DNA of 29,780 nt from Candidatus Ulvibacter alkanivorans (GCF_003333325.1 NZ_QOLC01000059.1:1-29780), one strand, 5' to 3'. Counted from the first letter of the stretch, positions 8,503-17,556 are shown. A program made the numbers and translations. Notes: generated by a model from the sequence alone, not told the origin.

Positions 8503-9204
8503 TTATTTTAATTGAAGCACGTCCTTCATGGTGTAAACTCCTTTTTTATCTTGAAGCCACTCTGCTGCTAAGATAGCTCCTTTTGCAAATCCGTCGCGAC
8601 TATGTGCTTCGTGTCTCAAACTAATGGAATCGATTTCCGAAGCATACTCAATAATATGTGTGCCCTTTATACCTGCTATTCGTTTTGCTATAATTTGAAT
8701 GTTCTCTTCGGAAGCCTCCGCCAGCGTCCATTCTTTCTTTGCTGTATTTTTAATGATTCCTTCGGCCAATGTGATCGCTGTCCCGCTTGGAGCATCTTTT
8801 TTCTCGGTATGATGGATCTCTTCAATTCCAACCGAATATTCGTCCCAGTCTTTCAGTAGGGTAGCCGCGTATTCGTTTAGGCTAAAGAAGAGATTTACAC
8901 CAACGCTGAAGTTGGACGCATAAATAAGGCTTCCGTTACGATTGGAGCACATTTCCAGTACTTGCTCGTATTCATCTAGCCATCCTGTGGTGCCACATAC
9001 TACAGGTATGTTCGCTTCAAAACAAGATGTTAGATTGGTCACGGCTGCTTCAGGAGAAGAGAATTCGATTGCTGCATCGGCATCTGTAAGATCTCCTTCC
9101 GAAGTAGTACTTGAACGCTTAAAAACAATGCTGTGGCCTTTAGCGATAGCAAGGCTTTCGATCGTTTTTCCCATTTTTCCGTATCCTAAGAGTGCTAACT
9201 TCAT
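8503..9204 (-). CDS. dapB: 4-hydroxy-tetrahydrodipicolinate reductase
   Basis: DapB reduces 4-hydroxy-tetrahydrodipicolinate with NAD(P)H in the lysine/meso-diaminopimelate pathway that feeds peptidoglycan. The N-terminal Rossmann motif GYGKMG (8-13) and the active-site block EIHHTEKKDAPSGTA, with the catalytic His pair and Lys, are clear. At 233 aa it is shorter than many DapB proteins (about 270), as is usual in this phylum. The start ATG overlaps the stop of the DUF5683 gene (ATGA), indicating coupled translation. Confidence 0.95.
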   Translation of the reverse strand: MKLALLGYGKMGKTIESLAIAKGHSIVFKRSSTTSEGDLTDADAAIEFSSPEAAVTNLTSCFEANIPVVCGTTGWLDEYEQVLEMCSNRNGSLIYASNFSVGVNLFFSLNEYAATLLKDWDEYSVGIEEIHHTEKKDAPSGTAITLAEGIIKNTAKKEWTLAEASEENIQIIAKRIAGIKGTHIIEYASEIDSISLRHEAHSRDGFAKGAILAAEWLQDKKGVYTMKDVLQLK

Positions 9205-9797
9205 TTTAGATTGAGTCTAAGAGATAGTCCGTAATTTGTACTTGCGTTTATTGGGTTCACCTCAAAGTTTGGTTGCACCGAGAGGTTTTCATTTACGTTA
9301 AATTGTTTTAAATGCGCATCGACATTCGCATCAACGATATTCACCAAATAGAATGCAAGCGTAACAATTATGCTTATGTCTTTGTTCTTTTGGGCGGACC
9401 GTTGTGCGTCTATAAGTCGGTCGTTAGAGATCACCGGAGTTTCACCATTACCATAAAATTCGTCGTCTGTAAATCCTGCTAATCGCCGTTTGTAGGCGGT
9501 TCTAAAACGATCGTAATCGTTGTCATTCTTAATGTAGAAATACACTCCCGAAGCCATACCTGCATAAATTATTGGGATCTTCCAATAGCGTTTGTTATAA
9601 GCTTGACCCAATCCCGGCAGTACAGCCGAATAGAACGCAGCCTTAGACGGTGCCAATGGATTGTACGAAGTTGTGATAGAATCTTCTACCACCACGATAC
9701 GTTCATTTTTTGTTACTGAAAGTGAATCGGTAGTTTGTGCAGCCAGTGTACCCGAGACAAAAAATAGAAACCAATAAAGGAGCAGATTAGTTTTCAC
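9201..9797 (-). CDS. DUF5683-type exported membrane protein
   Basis: I choose the GTG at 9797, which overlaps the parB stop by 11 bases, because it gives a normal signal sequence (KTNLLLYWFLFFVSGTLAAQ). An ATG at 9830 would add 11 residues that lie inside parB. The 198-residue protein carries an AAFYSAVLPGLGQAYNKRYWKIP-like motif (a glycine-rich turn between two membrane helices), a second segment (IIYAGMASGVYFYI) and a third (ISIIVTLAFYLVNIVDANVDAHL), as expected for the DUF5683 family. Its function is unknown, but the gene is constantly found between parB and dapB in flavobacteria. Confidence 0.8.
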   Translation of the reverse strand: MKTNLLLYWFLFFVSGTLAAQTTDSLSVTKNERIVVVEDSITTSYNPLAPSKAAFYSAVLPGLGQAYNKRYWKIPIIYAGMASGVYFYIKNDNDYDRFRTAYKRRLAGFTDDEFYGNGETPVISNDRLIDAQRSAQKNKDISIIVTLAFYLVNIVDANVDAHLKQFNVNENLSVQPNFEVNPINASTNYGLSLRLNLK

Positions 9798-10686
9798 TTT
9801 TAATTCGATTGAGGATACGTAGAAAATCATCCTTGTCTTTAAAAGGGAGTACGAGTTGTCCTTTTCCCGACTTCGCTACTTTCACATCTACTTTGGTATC
9901 TAAGAGATCGGAGAGTTCTTTTCTCCCTTTATTTGCAAATTGCGGAAGTTGCTTTTTCGTTTTCTTTGGGGTATCGTCGGGTGTTTTATAGTTTCTTACG
10001 AGTGCTTCGGTGTCACGTACCGAGAGTTTTTCGGAAATGATCTTCTCGTAGATGTCTAGCTGATCGTTGGTGTCTTCGATATTGATTAACGCTCTACCAT
10101 GCCCCATGCTTATAAAACCATCACGCATCCCGGTTTGAATGATAGGGTCTAATTTTAACAAGCGTAAGTAATTGGCTATGGTCGATCTATTTTTACCCAC
10201 TCGATCGCTTAATTCTTCTTGAGTCACATTGATCTCTTCAATAAGTCGTTGATATGAAAGTGCGATCTCGATAGGATCGAGGTCTTGTCGTTGAATGTTT
10301 TCAACCAAGGCCATTTCTAACGATTCTTGATCGTTGGCTATTCGGATATACGCAGGAATAGTAGCTAATCCTATAAGTTTGGAAGCTCTAAAACGACGTT
10401 CCCCGCTAACCAGCTGGTACTTGTTAAAATCTAGTTTGCGTACTGTGATAGGTTGAATAACACCCAGCTCCTTAATGGAAGAGGCCAATTCACGCAGGGA
10501 TTCTTCATTAAAACTGGTTCTAGGTTGAAATGGGTTTACTTCGATGCTGTCGAGATCTAATTCGACAATGCTTCCTACCACCTTATCTGCATTTTTGTCT
10601 TCAGCAGACTTAATATCGTTAGAAGGATCTTTCAGCAACGCCGATAATCCACGTCCTAATGCTTGCTTTTTAGTTGCTTTCGCCAT
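9787..10686 (-). CDS. parB: Chromosome partitioning protein ParB
   Basis: ParB binds parS, loads as a CTP-dependent DNA clamp and spreads, acting with ParA in origin segregation. The 299-residue protein shows the typical N-terminus ALGRGLSALL (9-18), the ParB/sulfiredoxin-fold CTPase motif GERRFRAS (95-102), ENIQRQDL (129-136), a helix-turn-helix (about 154-178, EELSDRVGKNRSTIANYLRL) and a C-terminal dimerisation part. It starts 6 bases after parA ends. No convincing parS sequence was found in this window. Confidence 0.96.
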   Translation of the reverse strand: MAKATKKQALGRGLSALLKDPSNDIKSAEDKNADKVVGSIVELDLDSIEVNPFQPRTSFNEESLRELASSIKELGVIQPITVRKLDFNKYQLVSGERRFRASKLIGLATIPAYIRIANDQESLEMALVENIQRQDLDPIEIALSYQRLIEEINVTQEELSDRVGKNRSTIANYLRLLKLDPIIQTGMRDGFISMGHGRALINIEDTNDQLDIYEKIISEKLSVRDTEALVRNYKTPDDTPKKTKKQLPQFANKGRKELSDLLDTKVDVKVAKSGKGQLVLPFKDKDDFLRILNRIKSEN

Positions 10687-10692
10687 CGTCTC

Positions 10693-11457
10693 TTAACCGT
10701 TTTTCTCAATTAGTTCTTGTGCCAAACTTAAGTAATTATTGGCGCCTTTACTACTAGCATCATAGCTAATAATGCTCTCACCATAACTAGGTGCTTCACT
10801 TAAACGCACATTACGCTGAATGATTGTTTTAAACACCATTTCATCGAAATGTTTTTTAACTTCATCTACCACCTGATTGGACAATCGCAGTCTCGAATCG
10901 TACATGGTTAGCAGTAAGCCTTCGATATCTAGATTTTCGTTATGGATCTTCTGTACACTTTTTACCGTGTTTAACAGTTTACCGAGCCCCTCAAGTGCGA
11001 AATATTCACATTGAATCGGAATAATTACCGAATCTGCTGCTGTAAGCGCATTAAGCGTTAATAACCCTAGCGATGGCGCGCAATCGATTAATATAAAATC
11101 ATACTCTGATCGCAAACCGTCGATCGCATTTTTAAGCATATACTCTCGCTGTTCTTTGTCTACCAATTCTATTTCGATGGCTACAAGATCTATATGAGAA
11201 GGAATAACATCTAGATTTGGCGAGTTGGTCGATACAATTGCTTCTTTTGCGGATACCGTGTGTTCTAGGAGTTGATAGGTGCCCATTTCGACATTTTCTA
11301 CTTCAATTCCCAGACCCGATGTGGCATTGGCTTGGGGATCGGCATCGATCAACAACACCTTTTTTTCTAATACACCTAAGGAAGCCGCTAGATTAACTGA
11401 GGTTGTGGTCTTTCCAACCCCTCCTTTTTGATTTGCAATTGCAATGATTTTTCCCAT
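10693..11457 (-). CDS. parA: Chromosome partitioning ATPase ParA
   Basis: ParA is a deviant-Walker ATPase that binds the nucleoid and, with ParB-parS, positions replicated origins. The 254-residue protein begins MGKIIAIANQKGGVGKTT; the deviant P-loop KGGVGKTT is at 11-18, the Walker B-like FILIDCAPSLG about 115-125, and the conserved LIDADPQ about 36-42. It lacks the N-terminal DNA-binding extension of plasmid ParA, so it is the chromosomal (Soj) type. It is the first gene of a six-gene operon reaching the WbqC gene. Upstream on the - strand a TATTTTTA sequence resembles a -7 box. Confidence 0.96.
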   Translation of the reverse strand: MGKIIAIANQKGGVGKTTTSVNLAASLGVLEKKVLLIDADPQANATSGLGIEVENVEMGTYQLLEHTVSAKEAIVSTNSPNLDVIPSHIDLVAIEIELVDKEQREYMLKNAIDGLRSEYDFILIDCAPSLGLLTLNALTAADSVIIPIQCEYFALEGLGKLLNTVKSVQKIHNENLDIEGLLLTMYDSRLRLSNQVVDEVKKHFDEMVFKTIIQRNVRLSEAPSYGESIISYDASSKGANNYLSLAQELIEKNG

Positions 11458-11682
11458 TAAGTTGCTACAAGATTAAGCGTTAAAAATACGATTAATAAAC
11501 CGGATAGAAAATGAATTTTGTTAACAGGAAGTGAACAATTTTATACTACCGATCTATTGTAAACCATACTCTAAATCAATTTGTTCGGATTATTTTTGTT
11601 GGGATGAAAGGTTGTTTGTTGTAACTATTTTGAAAAATTGAGTGCTCACTTGGAGCAAAACAGTCTAAGTATAAAAAGAATT

Positions 11683-11789
11683 GTCTGTTCGAGTGGTTCG
11701 CCTTAGGCGAACGGTATCGAGTATCGCTACTCACAAAAAATAAACGATTCTCGATACAATCCCGTTACGACGGGATCACTCGAACAGAC
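11683..11789. repeat. Cloverleaf-shaped nested inverted repeat (four-way junction)
   Basis: A perfect 13-bp outer stem (GTCTGTTCGAGTG 11683-11695 with CACTCGAACAGAC 11777-11789) encloses three perfect arms. Arm 1 pairs 11696-11702 with 11706-11712 (7 bp, 3-base loop). Arm 2 pairs 11714-11721 with 11750-11757 (8 bp, 28-base loop, with an alternative inner hairpin 11719-11723/11728-11732). Arm 3 pairs 11759-11765 with 11770-11776 (7 bp, 4-base loop). Only single bases (11713, 11758) separate the arms. The element lies in the 371-base non-coding stretch 11458-11828 between parA and the SDR gene. The rest of that stretch shows no gene and no tRNA. It may be a dispersed REP-like element or a structured RNA. 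Confidence 0.85.
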
Positions 11790-11828
11790 CTCCCTTATGA
11801 CTTAAAGTTACAAATAATTTCTCACTTC

Positions 11829-12710
11829 TTATTTGTTCTTCTTAGATCGTATCATCATTTCCAGCATATCCCACATTTGCTCAGGGATTTCTTCTAGTAA
11901 ATTCATTTGTCCGGCTCCCTTCAACCATTCACCACCGTCGATCACGATCACTTCGCCGTTTAAATATGCCGAAAAGTCGGATACCAAATAGGCGGCTAGG
12001 TTCGCTAGTTCTTGATGATCTCCCACTCGTTTCAAAGGAACTTTTTTCGCAAGGTCAAACTTCTCCTTTAACTCTCCCGGTAACAAACGGTCCCATGCCC
12101 CTTTGGTAGGAAACGGTCCCGGGGCGATAGCATTAAAGCGCATACCGTATTTTGCCCATTCTACAGCTAACGATCGTGTAAGTGCAAGTACACCTGCCTT
12201 TGCAGTGGCACTAGGCACAACATAGGCAGATCCTGTAAAGGCATATGTCGTCACGATATTTAAAACTGTCTTGTTTGTTTCTTTTTTGTCTATCCAATGC
12301 TTTCCAAAGGCTAAGGTGCAGTTCTTAGTACCTTTTAATACGATGTCTATAATGGTGTCAAAAGCGTTTGCCGATAAACGCTCGGTAGGTGAAATAAAGT
12401 TTCCGGCAGCGTTGTTTAAAAGAACATCTACGGTTCCAAATGTATCGACAGAAGCCTTTACCATTGCTTCTACTTCATCGTAATTTCGAACATCACATTG
12501 TACAGGAAGCACTGTGCCACCTGTCTGTGCTTCCAGCTCTTTCTGTACTTTTTCGAGCTTTTCGATATTTCGAGAGGTGATTACCACATTTGCCCCTAAT
12601 TCTAAAAAATAGGTGGTCATCGATTTGCCGAGTCCGCTTCCACCGCCTGTTACTACAATTGTTTTTCCCTTTAGTGCGTCGTCACGCAGCATTTTCGCTT
12701 GTAAATCCAT
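11829..12710 (-). CDS. Short-chain dehydrogenase, 2,4-dienoyl-CoA reductase-like
   Basis: This is an NAD(P)-dependent SDR. The start at 12710 gives MDLQAKMLRDDALKGKTIVV and places the cofactor loop TGGGSGLG at 21-28; an upstream in-frame ATG at 12752 would add 14 residues of low-complexity N-terminus and is less likely. NNAAGNF (the NNAG-type motif) and a catalytic-region stretch, TYAFTGSAYVVPSATAKAG, are visible; the SxxxK arrangement resembles mitochondrial and peroxisomal 2,4-dienoyl-CoA reductases, which act in unsaturated fatty-acid beta-oxidation. The 293-aa length fits. The position next to methylmalonyl-CoA mutase fits acyl-CoA catabolism, but the substrate is inferred. Confidence 0.85.
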   Translation of the reverse strand: MDLQAKMLRDDALKGKTIVVTGGGSGLGKSMTTYFLELGANVVITSRNIEKLEKVQKELEAQTGGTVLPVQCDVRNYDEVEAMVKASVDTFGTVDVLLNNAAGNFISPTERLSANAFDTIIDIVLKGTKNCTLAFGKHWIDKKETNKTVLNIVTTYAFTGSAYVVPSATAKAGVLALTRSLAVEWAKYGMRFNAIAPGPFPTKGAWDRLLPGELKEKFDLAKKVPLKRVGDHQELANLAAYLVSDFSAYLNGEVIVIDGGEWLKGAGQMNLLEEIPEQMWDMLEMMIRSKKNK

Positions 12711-12778
12711 CGTTATTGTCTTAAGTTGGTCAGGTAAAAATACGGAAAGCAATTGAATTATTATGCGTGCATAGTAAT

Positions 12779-13324
12779 TTAATCGGTTTTCTTTTTTCTA
12801 TAGGCAAAGCAATAGGGGAAGCGGGGGTCATTTTTGATCTTTGGGTGCACGAACGTCCCGCAAGGTTTCATGCCAATTTTTTGCATGACTTTTTCTGAAG
12901 CTGTATTTCCTTTTGCAGCGAACGCATAGACTTCTTCTTGGTGAAAAATAGTGAACGCTGCTTCTAAACAGGCAAATGCTGCTTCCGAAGCATACCCTTT
13001 TCCCCATGCAGCACGTTTTAAGCGCCACCCCATATCTACACAGGGAGTGAACTCACTCTCCCAAGTTTGGTTCATAAGACCTGTAAAGCCAATAAATTCG
13101 CTGGTTTCTAACACTTCGACAGCAAAATAGCAATATCCGTGGGTAATGAAATGCTGTTGTAATTTCTCGATCAATTCGATCGATTCTTCTGTTGATAATA
13201 GCTTCGGAAAGTATCGCATGACCTCAGGGTCTTTGCCCATAGCTACAAAAGGTGCTACATCTGTGGCTTCCCAGTTTCTTAGTCCGAGTCGCTTAGTTTG
13301 TAATACAAACTTCCTTGCTGTCAT
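12779..13324 (-). CDS. GNAT-family N-acetyltransferase (RimJ/RimL type)
   Basis: The 181-residue protein opens with the RimJ/L-type pattern LQTKRLGLRNWEATD and contains the acetyl-CoA-binding segment AWGKGYASEAAFACLEAAF (about 109-127; compare the family G-x-G-x-A/G motif), then NTASEKVMQKIGMK (the typical N-S-E-K-V-L-E-K-x-G-F motif). Such enzymes acetylate N-termini, antibiotics or small amines; the substrate is unknown here. It begins 4 bases after the end of scpA, so it is probably part of that transcript. Confidence 0.88.
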   Translation of the reverse strand: MTARKFVLQTKRLGLRNWEATDVAPFVAMGKDPEVMRYFPKLLSTEESIELIEKLQQHFITHGYCYFAVEVLETSEFIGFTGLMNQTWESEFTPCVDMGWRLKRAAWGKGYASEAAFACLEAAFTIFHQEEVYAFAAKGNTASEKVMQKIGMKPCGTFVHPKIKNDPRFPYCFAYRKKKTD

Positions 13325-13328
13325 ACAC

Positions 13329-15467
13329 CTAGGCTACCGAATCTATCAAGACCTGCAGCATTTCGATCGCTGCGTCCGGAATTCTCGTTCCAGGACCATA
13401 GACTGCTACGGCACCTGCATCGAATAAATATTGATAATCTTGTGCGGGTATTACACCACCTACAATCACCATGATATCATCACGACCTAAAGCTTTTAGT
13501 TCTTCAATTACCTGGGGCACTAAGGTTTTATGCCCAGCGGCCAAAGAAGATACGCCTAAAATATGTACGTCGTTCTCAACAGCTTGTTTTGCGGCCTCTT
13601 TTGGAGTTTGGAATAAGGGGCCAATGTCTACATCAAAACCTACGTCGGCATAACCTGTGGCGACGACCTTAGCGCCGCGATCATGTCCATCCTGACCCAT
13701 TTTGGCGATCATGATTCTAGGTCGCCGTCCTTCTAGTTCGGCGAATTCGTCAGCCATTTGTCGGGCCTTTTCAAAGGAGGCGTCTTTTTTTATTTCTTTG
13801 CTATACACTCCGCTAAAGGATTTGATTTGTGCTTTATAGCGACCAAATACACGTTCGCAAGCATCACTTATTTCTCCTAGTGTCGCTCGTTCTCTTGCTG
13901 CCGCTACTGCTAAAGCTAATAAATTTCCATCAGCTGTGCGTGCACATTCAGTTAAATTTGATAGTGCTTGTTCCACTTTTTTAGAATCTCGTGCTTTTTT
14001 TATTTGCTCTAATCGAGCAATTTGAGACATTCGCACCTTTTGGTTATCTACATCCAAAATTTGAAGCGGATCTTCTTTCTCGAGTCGATATTTATTAACA
14101 CCAACAATAATGTCTTGTCCGCTATCAATTCGAGCTTGTTTTCTTGCAGCTGCTTCTTCTATACGAAGTTTTGGGATTCCGGCTTCAATTGCTTTGGTCA
14201 TACCACCTAGCGATTCCACCTCTTCAATGAGTGTCCAGGCTTTGCTAGCTATTTCATCGGTAAGACTTTCTACATAATAGCTACCGGCCCATGGATCGAC
14301 CGTGCGTGTGATCTGAGTTTCTTCCTGAAGGTAAATTTGTGTGTTCCGTGCAATCCGCGCTGAAAAATCGGTAGGCAAGGCAATGGCCTCATCCAAGGCA
14401 TTTGTGTGTAAACTTTGGGTGCCGCCAAAAGCCGCAGCGGCAGCTTCTATACATGTTCGAGCCACATTATTAAACGGATCTTGCTCTGTAAGACTCCAAC
14501 CGCTCGTCTGACAATGTGTGCGTAAGGCCAATGACTTCTCGTTCTTAGGATCGAACTGCTTCACGATCTTGGCCCAAAGCATGCGCGCGGCGCGCATCTT
14601 GGCGATTTCCATAAAATGATTCATCCCAATAGCCCAAAAGAACGAAAGTCGAGGCGCAAAGGTGTCGATATCCATGCCGGCAGCAATTCCGGTTCGTATG
14701 TATTCCAATCCGTCGGCTAAGGTGTACGCAAGCTCAATATCGCATGTGGCACCGGCTTCCTGCATATGATAACCGGAGATGGAAATAGAATTGAATTTCG
14801 GCATATTTTCCGAAGTAAATTCAAAAATGTCACTAATGATCTTCATCGATGGTTTTGGCGGATAGATATAGGTATTTCGCACCATAAACTCCTTTAAGAT
14901 ATCATTTTGGATGGTTCCTGTTAAGGCATTCAACGAAACGCCTTGTTCTTCCGCAGCAACAATATAAAATGCCATGATCGGTAAAACCGCACCGTTCATG
15001 GTCATAGAAACACTCATTTTGTCTAATGGGATCTGATCGAACAAGACCTTCATGTCTTCTACCGTATCGATTGCGACTCCTGCTTTACCCACATCGCCTA
15101 CGACACGCTCATGATCGCTATCGTAGCCTCGGTGGGTGGCGAGATCGAATGCGACCGACAGCCCTTTTTGACCTGCAGCTAGATTTCGACGATAAAAAGC
15201 ATTGCTTTCTTCGGCCGTTGAAAACCCCGCATATTGTCGAATGGTCCAAGGGCGCCGCACATACATTGTAGAATATGGTCCACGCAGATATGGCGGTATG
15301 CCTGCCACAAAATTAAGGTGTGATAACGAGTCGGTTGCTTGGTCTGTATAACGCTCCTGTATTTTTATATCCTCGGCAGTAGTATAGGTCGAACCGGTGC
15401 TTTTGGTGTTTGTCTCACTAAGGTCACTTGTAGTTAGTTCTAAATGTTGTAAATTTTTTCTAGCCAT
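13329..15467 (-). CDS. scpA: Methylmalonyl-CoA mutase, large (catalytic, B12-binding) subunit
   Basis: It interconverts (R)-methylmalonyl-CoA and succinyl-CoA by adenosylcobalamin radical chemistry. The 712-residue protein has the TIM-barrel part, with [18 protein letters not shown] (about 70-87) and [19 protein letters not shown], and a C-terminal cobalamin-binding domain from about residue 578. That domain carries the base-off ligand motif DGHDRG (593-598, His595), then GVSSLAAGH and GGVIPAQDY. The length is normal. Its ATG overlaps the stop of the small membrane-protein gene by 8 bases. With mutA and the carboxylase at 21348-24839 it makes the propionate-to-succinyl-CoA route. Confidence 0.97.
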   Translation of the reverse strand: MARKNLQHLELTTSDLSETNTKSTGSTYTTAEDIKIQERYTDQATDSLSHLNFVAGIPPYLRGPYSTMYVRRPWTIRQYAGFSTAEESNAFYRRNLAAGQKGLSVAFDLATHRGYDSDHERVVGDVGKAGVAIDTVEDMKVLFDQIPLDKMSVSMTMNGAVLPIMAFYIVAAEEQGVSLNALTGTIQNDILKEFMVRNTYIYPPKPSMKIISDIFEFTSENMPKFNSISISGYHMQEAGATCDIELAYTLADGLEYIRTGIAAGMDIDTFAPRLSFFWAIGMNHFMEIAKMRAARMLWAKIVKQFDPKNEKSLALRTHCQTSGWSLTEQDPFNNVARTCIEAAAAAFGGTQSLHTNALDEAIALPTDFSARIARNTQIYLQEETQITRTVDPWAGSYYVESLTDEIASKAWTLIEEVESLGGMTKAIEAGIPKLRIEEAAARKQARIDSGQDIIVGVNKYRLEKEDPLQILDVDNQKVRMSQIARLEQIKKARDSKKVEQALSNLTECARTADGNLLALAVAAARERATLGEISDACERVFGRYKAQIKSFSGVYSKEIKKDASFEKARQMADEFAELEGRRPRIMIAKMGQDGHDRGAKVVATGYADVGFDVDIGPLFQTPKEAAKQAVENDVHILGVSSLAAGHKTLVPQVIEELKALGRDDIMVIVGGVIPAQDYQYLFDAGAVAVYGPGTRIPDAAIEMLQVLIDSVA

Positions 15468-15657
15468 CGATAATTAGTTTAATTAAAAATACCACTGCAA
15501 CTCCCATTAAAATTATTCCACCGGAGGCCGCTGAATAGATAAATACCTTAGAAGTACCACTGCGCTGATATCTCGCGGTCTTTACACCATACTGCAACAG
15601 TCGAACTCCTAAAAAGAAGAGCAGTAATGGCAAGAAGATTTGACCTATAGATCCCAT
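15460..15657 (-). CDS. Small two-helix membrane protein (between mutA and scpA, second)
   Basis: This 65-residue protein is read from ATG 15657 ([20 protein letters not shown]); a TTG at 15663 would add two residues. It consists of two hydrophobic helices (about 5-22 and 38-62) joined by a short basic loop with [12 protein letters not shown]. Its end overlaps the scpA start by 8 bases, indicating coupling. It has the same layout as the tiny gene just upstream (helix, basic Tyr/Arg/Ser loop, helix), so the two may be tandem duplicates. The function is unknown. Confidence 0.65.
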   Translation of the reverse strand: MGSIGQIFLPLLLFFLGVRLLQYGVKTARYQRSGTSKVFIYSAASGGIILMGVAVVFLIKLIIDG

Positions 15658-15666
15658 ATTCAATTT

Positions 15667-15843
15667 TTATATTATTGCTCTCGAAGCCAGATATATGCCA
15701 AATCCCACAAACAAGACGCCCGATAGAATAATGATGTATTGGTAATATTTTGATCTGCTAAGTCGCTTAAACCGAATTAACAATGCGAATCCCAATAACA
15801 TAAAAATCAATCCTAATATGACCTCTAGTGCTTCCTGGCTCAC
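15667..15843 (-). CDS. Small two-helix membrane protein (between mutA and scpA, first)
   Basis: This 58-residue reading frame starts at GTG 15843, which overlaps the mutA stop as GTGA; that arrangement and the uninterrupted frame in a tight operon are the reasons to call it. It reads MSQEALEVILGLIFMLLGFA, then the basic loop RFKRLSRSKYYQY, then a second hydrophobic helix, IIILSGVLFVGFGIYLASRA. It resembles the next small gene in layout. No known domain is recognised. It may be a two-TM accessory or regulatory peptide, but this is inference only. Confidence 0.6.
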   Translation of the reverse strand: MSQEALEVILGLIFMLLGFALLIRFKRLSRSKYYQYIIILSGVLFVGFGIYLASRAII

Positions 15844-17228
15844 GATTGTTCAGTTTTAAGGCGTTCTTGTTCTATTTTTTCTGAAAGACGGCATGGTACA
15901 ACGGGAGCAATAAGTGTTTTTCGTGCTTTGGTCTTTACAAACGGATATAATTCCATATCGTCTTTCATCCGGTCGGCGGCATTGGTCTGGTAATTGGTGC
16001 CCAATAATTTTAACTTCCCACTGTCAAACAGTTGTTGTTCTTTCTCGGCACTTTCTTTTATTTTGCGTTGTATGGTGCCTTCTTTCAATTGTTTTAAAAA
16101 ACCACCTCCGGCCTCAATATTCTTAAATAATTCTAGTGCTTTTTCTGCCAATTCGGTGGTTAAATTTTCGATATAATAGGTTCCATCGGCCGGGTTGCTT
16201 ACGGTATCAAAATAACTTTCAGCTTTTAATATGAGCAGTTGATTGCGTGCAATTCGTTCGCCAAATTCGTTGCTTTTATGGTAAAGTACGTCATACGGTA
16301 AATTACAAATGGTATCGGCTCCACCTAGGATAGCACTCATACATTCGGTGGTGGTTCTAAGCATATTCACATTGTAATCGTAAATGGCTTTGTTTCGTTT
16401 CGATGGAATCGCCACAACATGACACTCCCTTTTACAGTGGTACGCTCCTGCTAGGACTGCATAAAGTTTTCGAAGTGCTCTAATTTTTGCGATCTCAAAA
16501 AAGTAATTACTGCCTACCGCGATCTTAAAAGTCATGGAGTTAATACCAGCTGCTTGCGTTGTATCTTCATTTGCGCTCCAATGATTCAAATATTCATTCG
16601 CGTGTGCCATTGCATATGCCAATTGTTGAACGATATTCGCGCCGGCATTTTGATATGTCGTTGTGTCGACACTTAGTATATTCGCTTCGGAAGCTTTTTG
16701 AACTACAGTTTCGACTACCGAATGGTCCTTTTCTAAGCTGTGATACCAATTTCCCTGTTCCGCAAGATGACCAATTAAGTCGATGTTGTAATAAACCGTT
16801 GCTTGTTTTTCTGTAAGGTACTGTTGCAACTGAAGCATAAAGGCTTCAGAAAGGAACTGAAGATCAAAATAGATACTTGCTCTGTCGAAAGGAAAATCTT
16901 TAAATACGGATGTTGTATCGAACGCAGCTTCCGAAGAAAAAAGTATGGCTTCCGCCCCTCGCTCGACAGCGTCCAATGCCAGTCTATTTGCAATTTTAGG
17001 ATCATCGATAAAGATCGATTGTGCAATCTTCCATTGTTGGGGTTGACCCGGAATGGGAGGGAAGGGATTTGCAACATCGTCTTGATGGTAGAACGGTTTT
17101 ACATGAATACCTTCTAACGATTGCCATACCAAGGTCTCGTTATAGTCGGCACCTTTTAGATCGAACTGTATCTTTTGTTTCCATTGTTTCGCGGAAACTT
17201 CATCAAAATCGTCGAAAAGTTTACTCAT
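15840..17228 (-). CDS. mutA: Methylmalonyl-CoA mutase, small subunit (lacks B12 domain)
   Basis: This is the non-catalytic partner of ScpA in a heterodimeric mutase. I start at ATG 17228 (MSKLFDDFDEVSAKQWKQKI); an ATG two codons upstream (17234) is also possible. The barrel-type region is recognisable, for example WKQKIQFDLKGADYNETLVW, NSMTFKIAVGSNYFFEIAKI and the segment LYHKSNEFGERIARNQ. The product is about 462 aa, well below the roughly 600 of Propionibacterium or Bacteroides MutA, and ends shortly after the barrel (VPCRLSEKIEQERLKTEQS) with no cobalamin domain. The start overlaps the divIC stop by 8 bases, and its own stop overlaps the next small gene. Confidence 0.93.
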   Translation of the reverse strand: MSKLFDDFDEVSAKQWKQKIQFDLKGADYNETLVWQSLEGIHVKPFYHQDDVANPFPPIPGQPQQWKIAQSIFIDDPKIANRLALDAVERGAEAILFSSEAAFDTTSVFKDFPFDRASIYFDLQFLSEAFMLQLQQYLTEKQATVYYNIDLIGHLAEQGNWYHSLEKDHSVVETVVQKASEANILSVDTTTYQNAGANIVQQLAYAMAHANEYLNHWSANEDTTQAAGINSMTFKIAVGSNYFFEIAKIRALRKLYAVLAGAYHCKRECHVVAIPSKRNKAIYDYNVNMLRTTTECMSAILGGADTICNLPYDVLYHKSNEFGERIARNQLLILKAESYFDTVSNPADGTYYIENLTTELAEKALELFKNIEAGGGFLKQLKEGTIQRKIKESAEKEQQLFDSGKLKLLGTNYQTNAADRMKDDMELYPFVKTKARKTLIAPVVPCRLSEKIEQERLKTEQS

Positions 17229-17556
17229 TATCATTGTCTTTTTTGATGCTGTCCTCGTGTTGAATTATATAGATGTCCTCGTTTTCCTTTTTGAGGTAAT
17301 ATTTTTCTCTCGCAAATTTTTCTACCTCATTGCTGTCTTTCATCTTTTCGATAAAGACCTTGTCCTTTTCGATCTCGCCTTTGTAAAACGCTTTATTCTC
17401 CTCCAAGGCTTCGATGTCGTCGTCTAATTCCTTATGAATAAAGTAGGAATTGGTGTCGAAAAAGAACATCCATATCACAAATAGCAGGAGGATAAGTATG
17501 TATTTATTACTTATCACCTTAAACCATTTCTTTTGTTTTATTTCTGAAAAACTCAC
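17221..17556 (-). CDS. Septum formation initiator family protein (DivIC/FtsB-like)
   Basis: The 111-residue protein has a short cytoplasmic N-terminus, a single membrane helix (about 20-38, ILILLLFVIWMFFFDTNSYF), and a coiled-coil rich in Glu/Lys/Asp (about 40-75, DDDIEALEENKAFYKGEIEK), followed by the family pattern VEKFAREKYYLKKENEDIYII. This is the DivIC/FtsB layout of the divisome FtsQLB complex. Its ATG overlaps the udk stop (ATGA). The location inside a propionate-pathway operon is conserved in flavobacteria and probably has no functional meaning. Confidence 0.9.
   Translation of the reverse strand: MSFSEIKQKKWFKVISNKYILILLLFVIWMFFFDTNSYFIHKELDDDIEALEENKAFYKGEIEKDKVFIEKMKDSNEVEKFAREKYYLKKENEDIYIIQHEDSIKKDNDNE

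Noticed and set aside
10693..11828. A parS site near parAB
   Set aside because: No sequence close to the TGTTNCACGTGNAACA-type palindrome was found in or beside the par genes; the cloverleaf at 11683-11789 does not resemble it.
12711..12752. ATG start of the SDR gene at 12752
   Set aside because: The extra 14 residues do not resemble the family N-terminus; MDLQAKM at 12710 does.
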